Source: Oreochromis niloticus (Eukaryota; Chordata; Actinopteri; Cichliformes; Cichlidae). Taken from it: a DNA stretch of 64,000 bases. The stretch covers positions 59,369,552 through 59,433,551 of the forward strand of contig NC_031972.2 of NCBI RefSeq assembly GCF_001858045.2, read 5' to 3'. The translations under genes were made by a program, and so were the position numbers. The notes beneath the pieces are model-generated. The model had not been told where the DNA came from. It saw only the letters and a list, made by a program, of their open reading frames with translations, and made no database searches. Shown one piece after another: positions 13,501-40,619 of this stretch. Within the stretch, counting starts at the first letter, position 1, and each line of letters starts with the position of its first letter.

Positions 13501-16290
13501 CACATGCCGCGAGCGAGCGAGCTGGCTGCAGCTGTCTGGCAGGCGGCACACCAGTGACAGCGTATGACGCACGCGCACGAGGGATCCTTACGGCTGTGAA
13601 TCGAAAGTTTGGACGTGTTTTTCGTGTTTGAGTTGCACGGAGGAACGTAAAGGCGAATACACGGTAGGCTGTCGATTTTAAGTGTATACAGAATGTCAAT
13701 AAGGGAGCTGTTGCGTCGTTTCCCTCATATTGCGTTCATGTCCTGCGCGTTCAGAGCGGAAATCTCCCCAGCTTGCATACTGAGTTGTCAGAGATGAATG
13801 ATGGAAGTGCTAAGGAAGTCTATAACAATAATGCATCTTGACGCATTGGTGTTCTTAGAGAGTTTCTTAGTTTTTGACTTAAAAAGATCTAGGAAAATTA
13901 ATGTGACAAACTCTGTCCAAAAAAAGTCATATTGCGCCCTCTGTTGGATAAACAGTAGCTATGCAGGTGATACTGAGCTGCATCCCATAAATAAGGTTTG
14001 GGTTTTTACATATTTAGACAAGCAGACATTTGATCTTCTAAGAAATGCTCAGTGATCAGCGATTATGTTTTGTACCTCCTTCGGCTGATACACCTTTTTG
14101 GGATTGCTGCTATGGTGATAAAAAGCAGCATCAGTCTCCATCTCACCCGGTCCATATCCTCTTCTGTCACACCAACCCTTCTTGACTTCATCCATGAATC
14201 TTCTCGGTGGTGTTCCTTTTTTCCTTGTGCCTTGCAACTCAATATTAAAGTATATAGTAAATGGACTGGCACTTGTATAGTGCCTTTCTATTTAATTTGA
14301 ACATGCAAAGCGGTTTCTACTTCAAGTCTAACACCCATGTGCATACAGTGTTTTTATCAATAACTAAGCAATTTTATTTAACACTCACACTTCGATGGAT
14401 CCAATGCCAATACTGAAGGATACTTCGACAGGTACTTCCAGATTTTTTTTTTTTTTTAAAGAATAAACAAGAAAAGTAATAGGTGGAAATTTAATTATTT
14501 AACTCTGTGGTCAAAGAAGGCTTCAATATGGCCTCTCAAAAATGTTTTGGATATCTATGATTCAAGGGAGGAATTTTTATATTTAATGCTTAAATGTTTA
14601 TTTCTAAGCTATCTGAAAGAACAAATAAATAATTCCAGGATGCCCAAATGCAAAATGTAAAAAGAAGTTTCCAAGAGAATCCCCAAAAAGGTTCTTAATA
14701 ACTTTTGCAGCTGGTTAAGTCCAAGATTACATCATTTGACGTGTATTAGAAGCATACCAAAACAAAGCCTTTGTTGATGGAACATCAGAGCAGAACTTCA
14801 GCAATAGTGAGCTCTGGACAAAGTGTCAGAGATGGCACTGTTTGGCAGCAGTAAGAACACATATTTCTTTCGGACAGAAAACCTTTCACCAACTGTGAGA
14901 CACGATGGCAGAAGCATTATAGATTGCAGTTGCTTCATTTCCTTCAGGGCTGGTCAGTAAGCAGACACTGATGCAGTTGAGGTTAAAGCAAAAGTAGTTC
15001 TTTCAACTGGAAAATAATTCTAAACACACTAACAAACTAAAAATTAAAGATGCAACACAGAAACAAAAACAGATTATAATCCCATTAACATGGGGCAGCT
15101 TTTTGGTAGTCTTGTCTTGGTGTTCTTTCATTTTTCCTTTTTTAACTATGTGCGGGTCAAATATATAGGACACTAGCTTTACCTTTCTGCCATCAACTTT
15201 GCTGCACTCACTGCCCACAGCAAATACGAGCATGCACTAAAATTTCCCTGGAATTGAGTAGAAGAAAAACAAAGGACATTTGACATTTTTCACTGTGACA
15301 TCAAAATTTCAACTCTAAATGGGTTGATCCAACAAGATGGGTGGCAGAGCATCAAGAAACACCTGCTGTTACCTGCTGATGCACATCTCTTTATATTTTA
15401 GTTTGAATAAATGGCTCGGCAGCAGAGGCTACATTCAAACCTGTGTTGGACATGGCTTTTCTACCAGGAACAACAGTATTTACTCTATTTAAGACAGTGC
15501 CCTAACTACTGCCAATGCTTTATCCAACAAAACAACCCATCCACCTTGTCACCTATACAAACAGTGGGTGGGTTAACATATATTCACTATCAGCTATCAG
15601 TACACTGAGAACTGAAAAAAAGCAGTTTATTTCTATCAGACATACACTTTCCCCAACATTATCTCCTCATTCCATGTATTGGATATCAGTTTGGGGCATT
15701 GAAACTTGCCAAGAACAAACAATTAACTTGTAGATACAAGTGACGTTCCCAATGTGGAGCAGTGAATGGAATAACATTGTTACATGAGAGATATTGAGGA
15801 AAGAGCCTCTTTGACCTACAAACTTCATGGAAGAATGGAGTTTGATTTGCTGACACGTTTAAAAAAAAAAGTGGCTCACATGACCAGGGGAAATTTGCAT
15901 TTTGAGGATGATCAGAAAATGACCAGCTTTCTAATTCCCCCCCCCCCAAAGATCAACAATGAAGAACTCTGCCCACCTCACTATCAAGGGCAAATTCCAT
16001 ATTCTGCACCCCCAATCACTCATTCAAAAGCTGAAATCAGAGCTCTTCCACAACAGACATTCCAAGTTGACAATTTTATATAAAGATCATTTATAACTTT
16101 ACCATAAAATTCAGTTGTACACCTCTCATACTGTAATAATCATTAAACAGCCTTATCAGCTCTAACAGGATTGCACCATGACATTATATTCAACCCCATA
16201 CACTACTTAACAACCCACCTTTCACCTGTTATGGCATTGTCATGGTGTCACTAATCCCATCTCCAGCGTCATGTCTTTGCACAGGTTACC
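13501..16290. other. Divergent intergenic region between usp6nl and cpt1a
   Basis: The region separates two head-to-head genes. It is CpG-rich to about 13.78 kb and then AT-rich. It contains a truncated SINE-like piece near 14260 and no coding exon that I recognise. Small open frames on both strands lack family features. Confidence 0.5.
14260..14440 (-). repeat. Truncated SINE-like repeat
   Basis: The block begins with a sequence like AATGGACTGGCACTTGTATAG and later has GGATACTTCGACAGG. This resembles the tail half of a tRNA-derived SINE related to, but not the same as, the copies at 18997 and 60677. It is degraded and has no recognisable promoter boxes. Confidence 0.4.
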
Positions 16291-16495
16291 CGCTGTCATA
16301 GTTTCTGTAGAGCGGGAGTCCTGAGGGAGGCGCTGTTTTAACCACCTCTATATGTGGAGGCCGCCGAAAATTGAGATATGTGACGTAGCAAAATGGGCAG
16401 TCCGTGTATACAAGTCTGCGGTCTCATTCATAAGGAGTGTTAAACGTTAGCAGTCCCCGCCGACAGCCAGCCAGAGTCACATCCTCCTCACAACT
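16290..16495 (+). promoter_or_regulatory. cpt1a: Probable promoter and noncoding first exon of cpt1a
   Basis: The stretch is locally rich in CpG and GC compared with its flanks. It contains a TGACGTAG motif at 16380-16388 that resembles a cAMP-response element. It ends with a GTAAGT donor at 16496. The next exon on this strand carries a short 5' UTR and the CPT1 start codon after an acceptor at 19771. Position and orientation fit a 5' UTR exon, but there is no direct evidence of transcription. Confidence 0.4.
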
Positions 16496-19400
16496 GTAAG
16501 TTTTGCTGTTCCACACTGACAACAAGGCTTTGTGCGTATTTTCTTTTTCTTAGTGCGTAGCGGCCTCTCATGACACTGTCTTCTTTCTCCGTCTCTCTTC
16601 TGTGCTCCTTTGGAATTTGTTGGGGAAAACACAGAGCTACGTGCGCTAGGGGGGGAAATATTACAGGCTAGACAACTGAAATCTGTTACTGTCAATTTGT
16701 TGCAGTTCCTTGTCGGCGTAGTGTGTGGAGCTGTGAGGTGTTTGCATGGCGTTCAGGCCATTTTCCTTACCCACTCACACAGCTGTAGGTTTTCTGTGTA
16801 GCAGTATGGCCTACAGAAACCAGAGATCAAGTTCGATGTAAGCATCCTGCCTAAACCACTGAAACGGTCCATTGCACTCAAAGCTATTTTAACAGCAGGT
16901 TATGGGAATGCATGTCAAAGAGGCCACTACTGCATATCTGTATGAATATAAACATTTCACCTGTCATGACTTTTCTTTCTTTCTTTGTGTTTGGTATTGC
17001 TTCTGATGTTAGACTCCCCTGGTGATTCCTATGTTGTTGTTCCCAACATTTATGTCGGCAAAAGTCCAAATAAAGGCCTTTTATAGGCTATCGCATTATA
17101 AAACGCATGTAACTCTGTTATAAAGTAACGCGGACGTGAACCTTAGAGAGCAAATTATTTGATTGCACCAGAGGACACATTTAGTGAAGGGTGTGGGTGT
17201 AAATGTCACCTACCTCTGAAGGTCAGCAAAAGCTGGCTTGTGGTGTCCTTGTTGTAGGACCGTGTTTACATTCATAAACTACAATAAAATACAATTTATA
17301 GGACCGAGAGGGTTAATTATTTTTGGATTATAAATAAATAACACTTAGTGTGTTTATGTCTAGGTTACACACTGGTGACCTCATTTCACTTAGACCACGT
17401 GGGAGGATATTTGATATAATTTTACACATGTAACCGGCATATGTGGACTTAGATTATGAGCCTGTAAGTGTTCGGTAATGACGGTTGGTTTTACGGGGTG
17501 AGTGTGGTGTTTGCAGCCATAATGATAATGCAGACAGTAGTACAGTAACTGCATAAAGACAAGGGGCTAGTTGCAATGGTTGCAAAGACCTAAATGTTTA
17601 TCGCCGGTTATATGACATCCACAGGAAAGGCTATGTTTTCAGTGGCTCCTTTGTTACCACATTTGACTGTGCTAGGTTGCACAGGACAATTCGTGAGTAC
17701 TGTGTTGCCAGTTTAACGCGGTATCTAAGCGGCGCTGTGCTGCGACCTTTCCCCTAGTTTCTGCAGCACAGGGTGGGTCATGTGATGTTGGAAAGTAGCT
17801 GGGGGGAGGGGACTGGCTGCTGAAACGCTGCTCTGTGGATGCTGTTCCTTCAGAGGAGTGGAAGAAACGACGTGTCCTGTTTTCAGAGTGCTCTCATTGA
17901 ATGATATAAAAGTGGACCCTGTAAAAAAGAAAAGAAAAGGAAAAAAGATAGCAATCCTTTAAAAGAAGATGATCTTTGCAGAGAGACATCTCTTTGGAAA
18001 TAAGGGCTTCATTAATTTAGTTCTGAATCTGTAAAACCTGAATCATGCCAGTCATTTGGAGGTTTATTCCATGGTAAATTTATGACAAAGCAGAGGATCT
18101 GTGTATTAGAAGAATTATTTGAGGAAGTCTCATAAAGTATGTTTAAAATATAACAGAATTTGTGCACAACTTGTCCAGTTCATTCATGTTTCCTCTAACC
18201 CAATAGAGCATTTTTAATTCAATTGCTTTCTGTTTGTAGCAAGAAACAATTAAATCTAGATAAAAATATATCCGGAGAGCTAGCTACTGGTTCTCATTTG
18301 TTCATAAAAAACATCATCATATTAATTGTTTTCTTGGTTGCCTCATAAATATACAAACTACAAAGACCAATGGAATCTTTGATAGTAGGTAAGCTGGAAG
18401 ACCCACTTGTTCAAATACAATAGACCAGACATTGCTTTGATCAAGGTTACTTCCCAGTGTTGCTTTTTACTGAGACAAGTTAGTTTCAATTTTTTCCAAA
18501 ACTAATGGGTGGGGCAGATAATTATGGTAACTGAAAAGATTCACTTTATTTATTTATGCAGCCATATCTTGACTAGGCTTGACGGTTTTAAAACAAGACA
18601 GACCTCATGCCAAACATCAGTTATGTTGGATTACCCGTATAACCAGTTCAGACATTTGTAAGGGTCACTCACCTGTGTGTGGCCTCTGATGTCACTTTGC
18701 AGGAGCCTGTTTAGTTAAAAACATACACTTAATTTTCATTTTGTGAAGGATGCTAATTCAATCACAATGGTTGCTAAACGGGATACACAATTTTTTATGA
18801 TCCTTACCAAGCTGTGCGCATCGAATGCAAAAAAATAATAATAATAATAATTAAAAAAGATTTGTGCTTTAGTCACAATTTCTATTCTAGAAATATTTGT
18901 GTCGGTGCTTCTTCATATGACAGATGGATTGCTTTGTGCTTGTGTGCATGACTGCTCCACATTTAAAACTAGCACTAGTTTTGCCTTTGAACCTAGATGG
19001 TAAATGGTAAATGGCCTGTATTTATATAGCGCCTTTCTGGTCCCTAAGGACCCCAAAGCGCTTTACATATCCAGTCATTCACCCATTCACACACACATTC
19101 ACACACTGGTGATGGCAAGCTACGTTGTAGCCACAGCCGCCCTGGGGCGCACTGACAGAGGCGAGGCTGCCGGACACTGGCGCCACCGGGCCCTCTGACC
19201 ACCACCAGTAGGCAACGGGTGAAGTGTCTTGCCCAAGGACACAACGACCGAGACTGTCCGAGCCGGGGCTCGAACCGGTAACCTTCCGATTACAAGGCGA
19301 ACTCCCAACTCTTGAGCCACAATTGCCCACGATAGATTGTGTGAGTGACTTTGCAGGTGTCAGTGAAACTGCGTTCAGCTGTTTTAAAAATTCAAAAGCA

Positions 19401-19771
19401 ACCCTTTTAACCCTGTGGCTGATTCCATCCAGATAAATAGATTACATCTAAAAATGGTAGATAACCGGCAGTGTTGGACAATTGCTTTCAAGACGCTGAT
19501 AAAAGATGAGGGATAGTTCTGATATTTGCCTTACACCAATCATTCACAGCCTTATCTAGAGATCAGTATGCTGTGTTGAACCTTGTAGTGTGTGACCAAT
19601 CTTGAAGTTAATATCTGTGTAAAGCTTTGTGAAGAAGAGATTGTATAGGAACAAGAATGAAGATTTAGATCAGGTGTTGATTGACGTGCTCCTTAAATCT
19701 TTAATGTTTGGCATAAACTTTATTCAGAGTTTCACTTTGCTAATACTACTATTTGCTCTTACTGTCCTCAG
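16496..19771 (+). other. cpt1a: Presumed first intron of cpt1a
   Basis: This run lies between the likely first exon and the coding exon at 19772. It holds one full SINE copy (18997-19330) and a short ATA repeat near 18835. No coding exon is recognised. A GC-rich patch at about 17700-17880 could be an alternative first exon or an intronic regulatory element, but no feature decides this. Confidence 0.4.
18997..19330 (-). mobile_element. tRNA-derived SINE, copy 1
   Basis: On the minus strand the element starts near 19330 with a tRNA-like head. It has an A-box-like TGGCTCAAGAG and a B-box GGTTCGAGCCC, about the right distance apart. A body follows, and it ends near 18997 in a tail of repeated TTTACCAT units. 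A second copy in the same orientation lies at 60677-60990. The open frames inside it are repeat-derived and not genes. The SINE family name is not certain. Confidence 0.8.
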
Positions 19772-19795
19772 TGACCCTATACATCAGTAGCTACC

Positions 19796-34477
<14,682 letters not shown>

Positions 34478-36225
34478 TGGCTTTGCTGGTGGAAGACTAT
34501 GAGAAACATATATTCAAAAAAAAGGTTGTACAGAATCACTTGTTGGTTTAGAGGTTATATTTATGTTAATTAATGTTACAAAAATAAGAATGATTGAAAG
34601 TCTTTTGGAAGCATTATCGTTAATATGTTTGTGAGGCACTTATGTAAGCTGTATATTTAGGCATAGTGAGATTCCGGTGGTGTTGGGTACAGGTAATGAA
34701 CAGATCAAAGTTGGTTTTGTTTTTTTTCACAAGACTACGTACCGGTGCCTTACTGACCCACTAATGTAAAAAGGGCAGAAAGGGAGTCTGAGATCAAATC
34801 TGCATTAACATATTTCAGCTAAACGCTTGTTCAGTGGCATCATCAAATACTTGAATTGCATTTTAAGTTGCATGATGGTGCAATATCTTTATTTCTGTTC
34901 CCATCCTATGTGTTAGCTTTGTCCTTAAGTTTCTTTAATGTCTTGCAGTTGCAGCTCCTGAAGCACTGACCAAAGCAGCAAACTTGATGTTGAATTTCAT
35001 TAAATTTGCATGCTGTGTGTGCTATCCATTATTTCACAATGCCCGGTTTAAAGAGAGGAATATTCTGAATGTTTAGCACCAGTAATTTCACACCGACAGG
35101 AGTAAAATAAGGCATCTGTGATTGCAAAAGTTATAAACATTCAGCTTGAATCAGAGTAGCGAGCCTTACATCACTGTAATGGTGAATATCAACACATTGC
35201 TACTGTCTTTTCTTATTCCAAGTGCACAGCCAGTGTTTTTGTTCAGGTTTGGCTTCTATGACTCTTATTAAGTGGCGACAAAGGCACATGATTTTTTCTT
35301 GTTCGTTGTTTTCATACTCAGGTTTTGCTAACTTGGCCTAGTATCCTAGGGTGCTGGCTACAACATTGAAAACGAGTGCTTTTGCTGACATGTAAATGTG
35401 CAACACTAGACGTTGAAATGCAGTACAATGCCAATGTGATTCCAGTGAGACGGTAGCATAGCGTGAAGTTTGCTGTTGAAGTGATGGTTCGCAAGACAGG
35501 GAGGTGTGTGTCTGGATTGAATCTGACAGCGTAAGGCCAACAGTGACTTTACTTCTTTTGTGAGGGGTTGAGGGGGGGAAATCGCCAGTTAACTGTACTT
35601 TCGCTCTGTTGCGCACTCCATCTCTGACCCTATCGTTCAAACCTAGAAACTCCAGACTACCCATGCAGCCTTTTGTCACCTCAAAAAAACATTCTGTAAA
35701 CTTTTATGAGCAATCGGGTTGTTGGTTATATCAAAGCGGTGCTGCAGCTGTTGTTTTCTAGTCAAGAAAATCACATGGTCGGTTTTTGGTCTCTTCAGTA
35801 AAGTTGGATATCATTTCTTCTCTTCAGCTATTTTTTAAGAAATGCAAGTTTATAGTCATGTATGGGAATGCATTTTTTTAAATAATGTATATGTTGTCAG
35901 TCTATCATATTTATTTTTTCAGGTTTTAGCTTCCGTATTTTCACACATCTTGGTTATTTGACAGCGGATCGTCACAAACGATGACCCTTAAGTTAAAGTT
36001 TTGCTGGTTTAAGAAAAAACATGGACAAAATGCTTCCTTTTCTTTCGTCATGACAGTTTTGTTATCCCAGACTTGTAGTTTTATCTAGACCTCATGTTTA
36101 CACTGCTGCATGTTTTTGAAGATGAAGCTGTATATGTTTGCCTTTAATTTAAAGAATTGTTAAAAGACAAGCAGCTGATATACCAAACTATGTTTGAACA
36201 ATAAAGTGAATGTCAGATGGCTGCA
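34478..36225 (+). other. cpt1a: 3' UTR of cpt1a with poly(A) signal
   Basis: The sequence follows the TGA at 34475-34477. An AATAAA at 36200-36205, followed by a GT-rich stretch, is a credible poly(A) signal and gives a 3' UTR of about 1.7 kb. Earlier signals may exist. No coding sequence is recognised. Confidence 0.6.
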
Positions 36226-39200
36226 TCACCTCTGAGGCGTCCCTTTTTGCTTACGCTTAATACATATCTCTCCAAAAACATTTTACTCACCACAGAAAAG
36301 CCACTTTGGAGGCTGCGAAACAGTCATTGGAATTGTTCGATTTATGTCTGAAGACATAAATCATCATCAGTTTTTAGAATCAAGTAAAATAAAGACTAAT
36401 CTGCCTAATTTGCAAAGGCAAAATATTCTTTGTGTATTTATTCCTCAGTATAATTTAGTTTTAAGGAGTTTCTGGAGTAGATTTGCTCATTTTAGTTTAG
36501 CTTTTATTTCAGTGTGTAGTCTTTTTGTAGTGTGAGCACTATTGTTGGTGGCTCTCTGAAGTTGCGTGTAATTTACTTTATAAATAACTCAACTACATAC
36601 AGTCACGGGTCACTTTATTCGGTATACCTGTTCCAGTACTACTTATTAGTGAAACTAATGAATCTAGAGGCTTAATGTGACACAACGCATATTATCTAAT
36701 GAACCTTTACTGCATGATACAGTATGATCACAGTAAATCGAATTGAAAAGCACATTCAAATGTAGGCCAATTTTTTTAGCAAGTATTTTTTTTTCCACTC
36801 AGGTGGGAAAAATACTTTCTATATTCTATATTTTTAAATTTCTATATTAAAATTTTGAGCATATTTGATACAGTGTATCAATATTTACTATTATTACTGG
36901 CTGGGTATGTAACAGCTCTAATGTTTTCATTCTCCCATTAGACAGCACTAAAACATAGCAGTGCTTTGAGGTAAACCCTGTACACATTCATAAAGGTTTT
37001 ACTTACTTGTCTCCTATACTGGACATCATACACCACTAGTAGTGCAGGAAAAATGTGTATTCCTCAGCTGGTTGGCGAGGTCGGTTCCTGGAAGTTGCTG
37101 GCTGAGGAACGAGGATACTGGTCACAGAAAGAGCAGTGCATCAAAGCTACTACTACTAATACCAATTAAAAATAGTTATGACAATCAGGGATTTCCAAAA
37201 GTTAGTGTGTTTTATCCTTCAGCGACCGTGCATAAATAAAGTCATAGAAATGTATGTGTTCCTAAAGTGATATTTTTGTAACCTATTTCAAAATCCCCCC
37301 TAAGCCCAGAGGTCATGTACTTTGCACCATGATGATTGTTTATCCCTTGTTTGCATTTTACTTTAACTGCAACCGTCTCACCCCCATCTGCATCTAAAGG
37401 TCATAGCTATGTTCATCAGCTTTTCTTAGTTCTGACAATTTGTAAACCTCTTGAAACTGGTCTGGTGTGAAAATGAGATCTTTCCTTCCTTAGCTCAGTG
37501 TTTACTTAATAAAAAGGAAGCTGGGTGATGGCATTAGCCTGCCATCTGGACAGGTGGTTGAGCTCAAGTGGATGGCACCCAGGAGTCAGTTCCGTCTGAG
37601 TGTATTAATAAGTCCCTCCACTAAGGCTGTTCAGGGTGCATTCAACAATTAACCTAAATTAAATTGAAGACATTTAAAGGCATTGCATGGTGACAGATTT
37701 CCAAAGAGGGGCAGGCCAGAAGTGATTACCCCCCCAACACACACACACCTCTATGGTACACTCCTCTTGATGTCAACCTGCCTGGACTGATATTTCACGA
37801 CTCCATTCCCAAAGTCTCTTTGTTCCTCAGTCCAAGAAAACTGTCCCAGCTGTCCCGTCCAAGAAAACTTTTTTTCATGAGGAAAAAAAAAGATTTTGCT
37901 TTCAAAGCCACTTCTTTGTCTTTTTCAAAAGTGTTTTTTAAAAGCATAAAGTCTGTGCAGACTTCCTGTGCATAAAGGAATGTCTGATTAGTATTCTAAC
38001 AAATGAAAGAAGGACTTTCTTCTCTGCTGATAATACAAGACCCTCGCTCAATCGATTACAAAACCATGAAGCTTTAACCGCTGGCTTGCGCACAACAAGC
38101 TTTTAAATTGTACACCTAATTGGCAAGATGGAAAAGCCATTCACTCGGGAGCAGACATTGAAACCTAAAACCTTGACTTGCAGTTTCTAAAAGTAGACTT
38201 TGAGAAAGATCTGTGGCCTCTGCTTGTCACCATGTGCCACTTGCGCCAAAACACCCTCAAAGAAAAGAGGGGAGCCAGCGTTGCCTATCCTGTTTTATAA
38301 GCTATTCATGCATGCAGGGGTAGAGATGATTCCATTTTGTCTGGCGGTAATCACTGGCAGTTGTTAACAGCAGAGAATAACATTGTTCTAATTGCTGCTA
38401 CCGTATGTAGATCATTCGTGTCATTCATGATTTGCGTTTTTGGCAGGACAATTTGTTTTTCCTGCACTGCTCAACAACTTACATAAGGCTTGGTTATGCC
38501 CCAAACTAATTGGGTTGAATGTTAAATGTTGATTCACTGACCAAGGAAAAAAAATAAATAAATAATTGGACCTCCTGCTAAATGTTAGTTTAAGGGTGGA
38601 TGTCTTTGACCGCAGGATTTCTGGCGGGATCTGTACTATTGTTCTGTGAATTAGCATTAAACTGGAACTGATGGTGGGAAATCTGTTTAGAATGACGGAT
38701 CAATATTGAACATATAAAAAATTGATTTATTGTACACACAACTTGAATTCTTGAAACAACTGTCTAGTAACTGAAAATAAGGAACTTTATATTAAAGGTT
38801 CTTTAAGGTTTATAAAAGAAATTAACTCTGTAACCTCTGCTGTCCCTTGGAGGAGAGTCTTCTCAAGTCTCTAACACTGTATCTTCATCACCTCACAAAC
38901 CATGGAGCCATACTAATATGTCTTGTGAATTTTATCTGGCTGAGAACTGCACCCAGATTTTAAAAAGTGCCACATGAATCTGAGCGATTAAAGTGCGGGT
39001 GTAAACGGAGATGGTGAGTTCGGTGGCCGGCTTGGAGGGACTCTGAATGTCTCCGTTCAGCTGCACCTGTCTAACTGCACTAAAGGAGCCGGGACTGGGG
39101 CCCCAAGGTGGAGCTCAGCCAAGTGGCAGCAACAGAGGAAGGTAAGGAAACGGAGCTCAGTGGAGGCTGGGCTGAATGTGAGTCCCCTGAGAATCTCTTC

Positions 39201-39590
39201 CACCGCATACTCGCCAAGGTTATAAATAACTTTTATTAGGTTTACGTGGAATTAGCGCAGATGTTATTTGTCAGTATCTGCTCACAGATATAGACATAGA
39301 CCTGCTGGCATGAGGAGAAGAAAGAGGGTAAAGGGTTAATATCAGGGCATAAGATCACGCATGTGCAAGATGACATGGAAGACATTTTTAAAAAATAATA
39401 CATTTGAATTCTGAAATTGAAAAGTGTTAATTTTACATATTTATTATTGTAAAATTAATTTATTATTATTATTATTCTGTTTATTTTTATTTGTGGTTTT
39501 GAAGCATATCCCAGTATCCCTGGCATGTAAAAAAAACAAAACAAACAAACAAAAAAAACAAATCTATTGACCACTTTCCTAAAATTATGT
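36226..39590. other. Intergenic region between convergent genes
   Basis: This stretch is AT-rich and contains a fragment of a dispersed repeat (36598-36665), a CA-rich patch near 37735 and a GC-rich block at about 38990-39230 whose nature I do not know. No coding exon is recognised on either strand. Confidence 0.5.
36598..36665 (+). repeat. Dispersed repeat end fragment
   Basis: A block like GGTCACTTTATTCGGTATAC resembles the end sequence of a widespread fish repeat (consensus near CACTTTATTAGGTACACC). It is only a short degraded piece. Confidence 0.4.
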
Positions 39591-39597
39591 TGTTTTA

Positions 39598-40445
39598 TCT
39601 TTTGCTCCCAAACAGCCCTGACCTATTGAGGCATGGTGTCCACTAGACCCTTGGAGCTGATGTGCGTGGTATCTTGTATCTTGCACCTTTAAGCCCTGTA
39701 AGTTGCGAGTTGGGGCCTCCATAGATTGGACTTGTTTGTCCAGCCATTGGGTTGAACTATAGGAAATCTGGATCACAAAGTCATTGTTGTGGTCTTCACA
39801 CCATTCTTGAACCATTTTTGCTTTGTGGCAGGGTGCATTATCCTGCTGAAAGAAGAACGCAATATCGTTTCCATGAACGGTTGTAATCAAAGTCTGCAAT
39901 GATGCTTAGGTAGGTGGAACATGTCAAAGTAACATCCACATAGATGGCATGACGCAAGGTTTCCTAGAAGAGTATCACACTGCCACAGTTTCCATAGTGC
40001 ATCCTGGTGCCGTGTATTGCCCAGGTATGCAATGCACCCATAACTGGCTGATCATGTGATGCAACTCCTACATGAACCTACGAAAGCATTCCAAAATGTG
40101 ATTTGTTAGGCCACACCCCCTTATTCCATTGCTTTGCGTCCAGTTGATTCTCATATTGTAGGTGTTTTTGGCGGTGGACAGGGGTCAGTATGGGCTCCAT
40201 GTCCACTTACCTGTCACTAGTTCACTGCTGTTGCTTCCTTGGACCACTTTTCATAGATACTGATCACTACAGACCAGGAACACCCCAGAAGCACAAGTTG
40301 GACAAGTCCTCCTGCTTCTTCTTTGAGGACAAATTGTTCACTTGCTTCCTAATATATCCCACGCATTAACAGGTGCCATGATGAAGAGATTATCAGTGTT
40401 ATTATCTTCACCTGTTAGTAGTCATAATGATGTGCCTGATTGGTG
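39598..40445 (-). mobile_element. Decayed Tc1-like DNA transposon with transposase remnant
   Basis: On the minus strand, the right end at about 40445 has a terminal sequence like that of a common fish Tc1-like element (ATAATGATGTGCCTGATTGG on the plus strand, 40424-40443). The element runs to about 39598. A transposase fragment at 39585-39899 contains FFQQDNAPCHKAKMVQEW, typical of the Tc1 DDE domain, and a following DKQVQSMEAPTRNLQ block. The N-terminal half is present only in part, and frames are broken, so it cannot be active. Confidence 0.8.
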
Positions 40446-40619
40446 CCACTGCCTGCACAGTCAAACACAAACCAGCATGGAGACAGAAAAAAATGTGCAA
40501 ACTTCAGGATTGGATTTGAACTTAAAAATTCTGAAGTAATAATAAATAAAATCTGGCAACTCCACTTGAATGTGGCCTCCAGTATGTCATGAAGTAAATG
40601 CAAACTTGATAAGTTAAGT

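Noticed and set aside
19258..19330. Possible tRNA gene on the minus strand
   Set aside because: It has A- and B-box-like motifs, but it is the head of a longer element that is repeated at 60677-60990 with the same body and tail, which identifies a SINE.
39585..39899. Minus-strand frame with QQDNAPCHKAKMVQEW as a host gene
   Set aside because: This is a fragment of a Tc1-like transposase within a decayed element, not a host gene.
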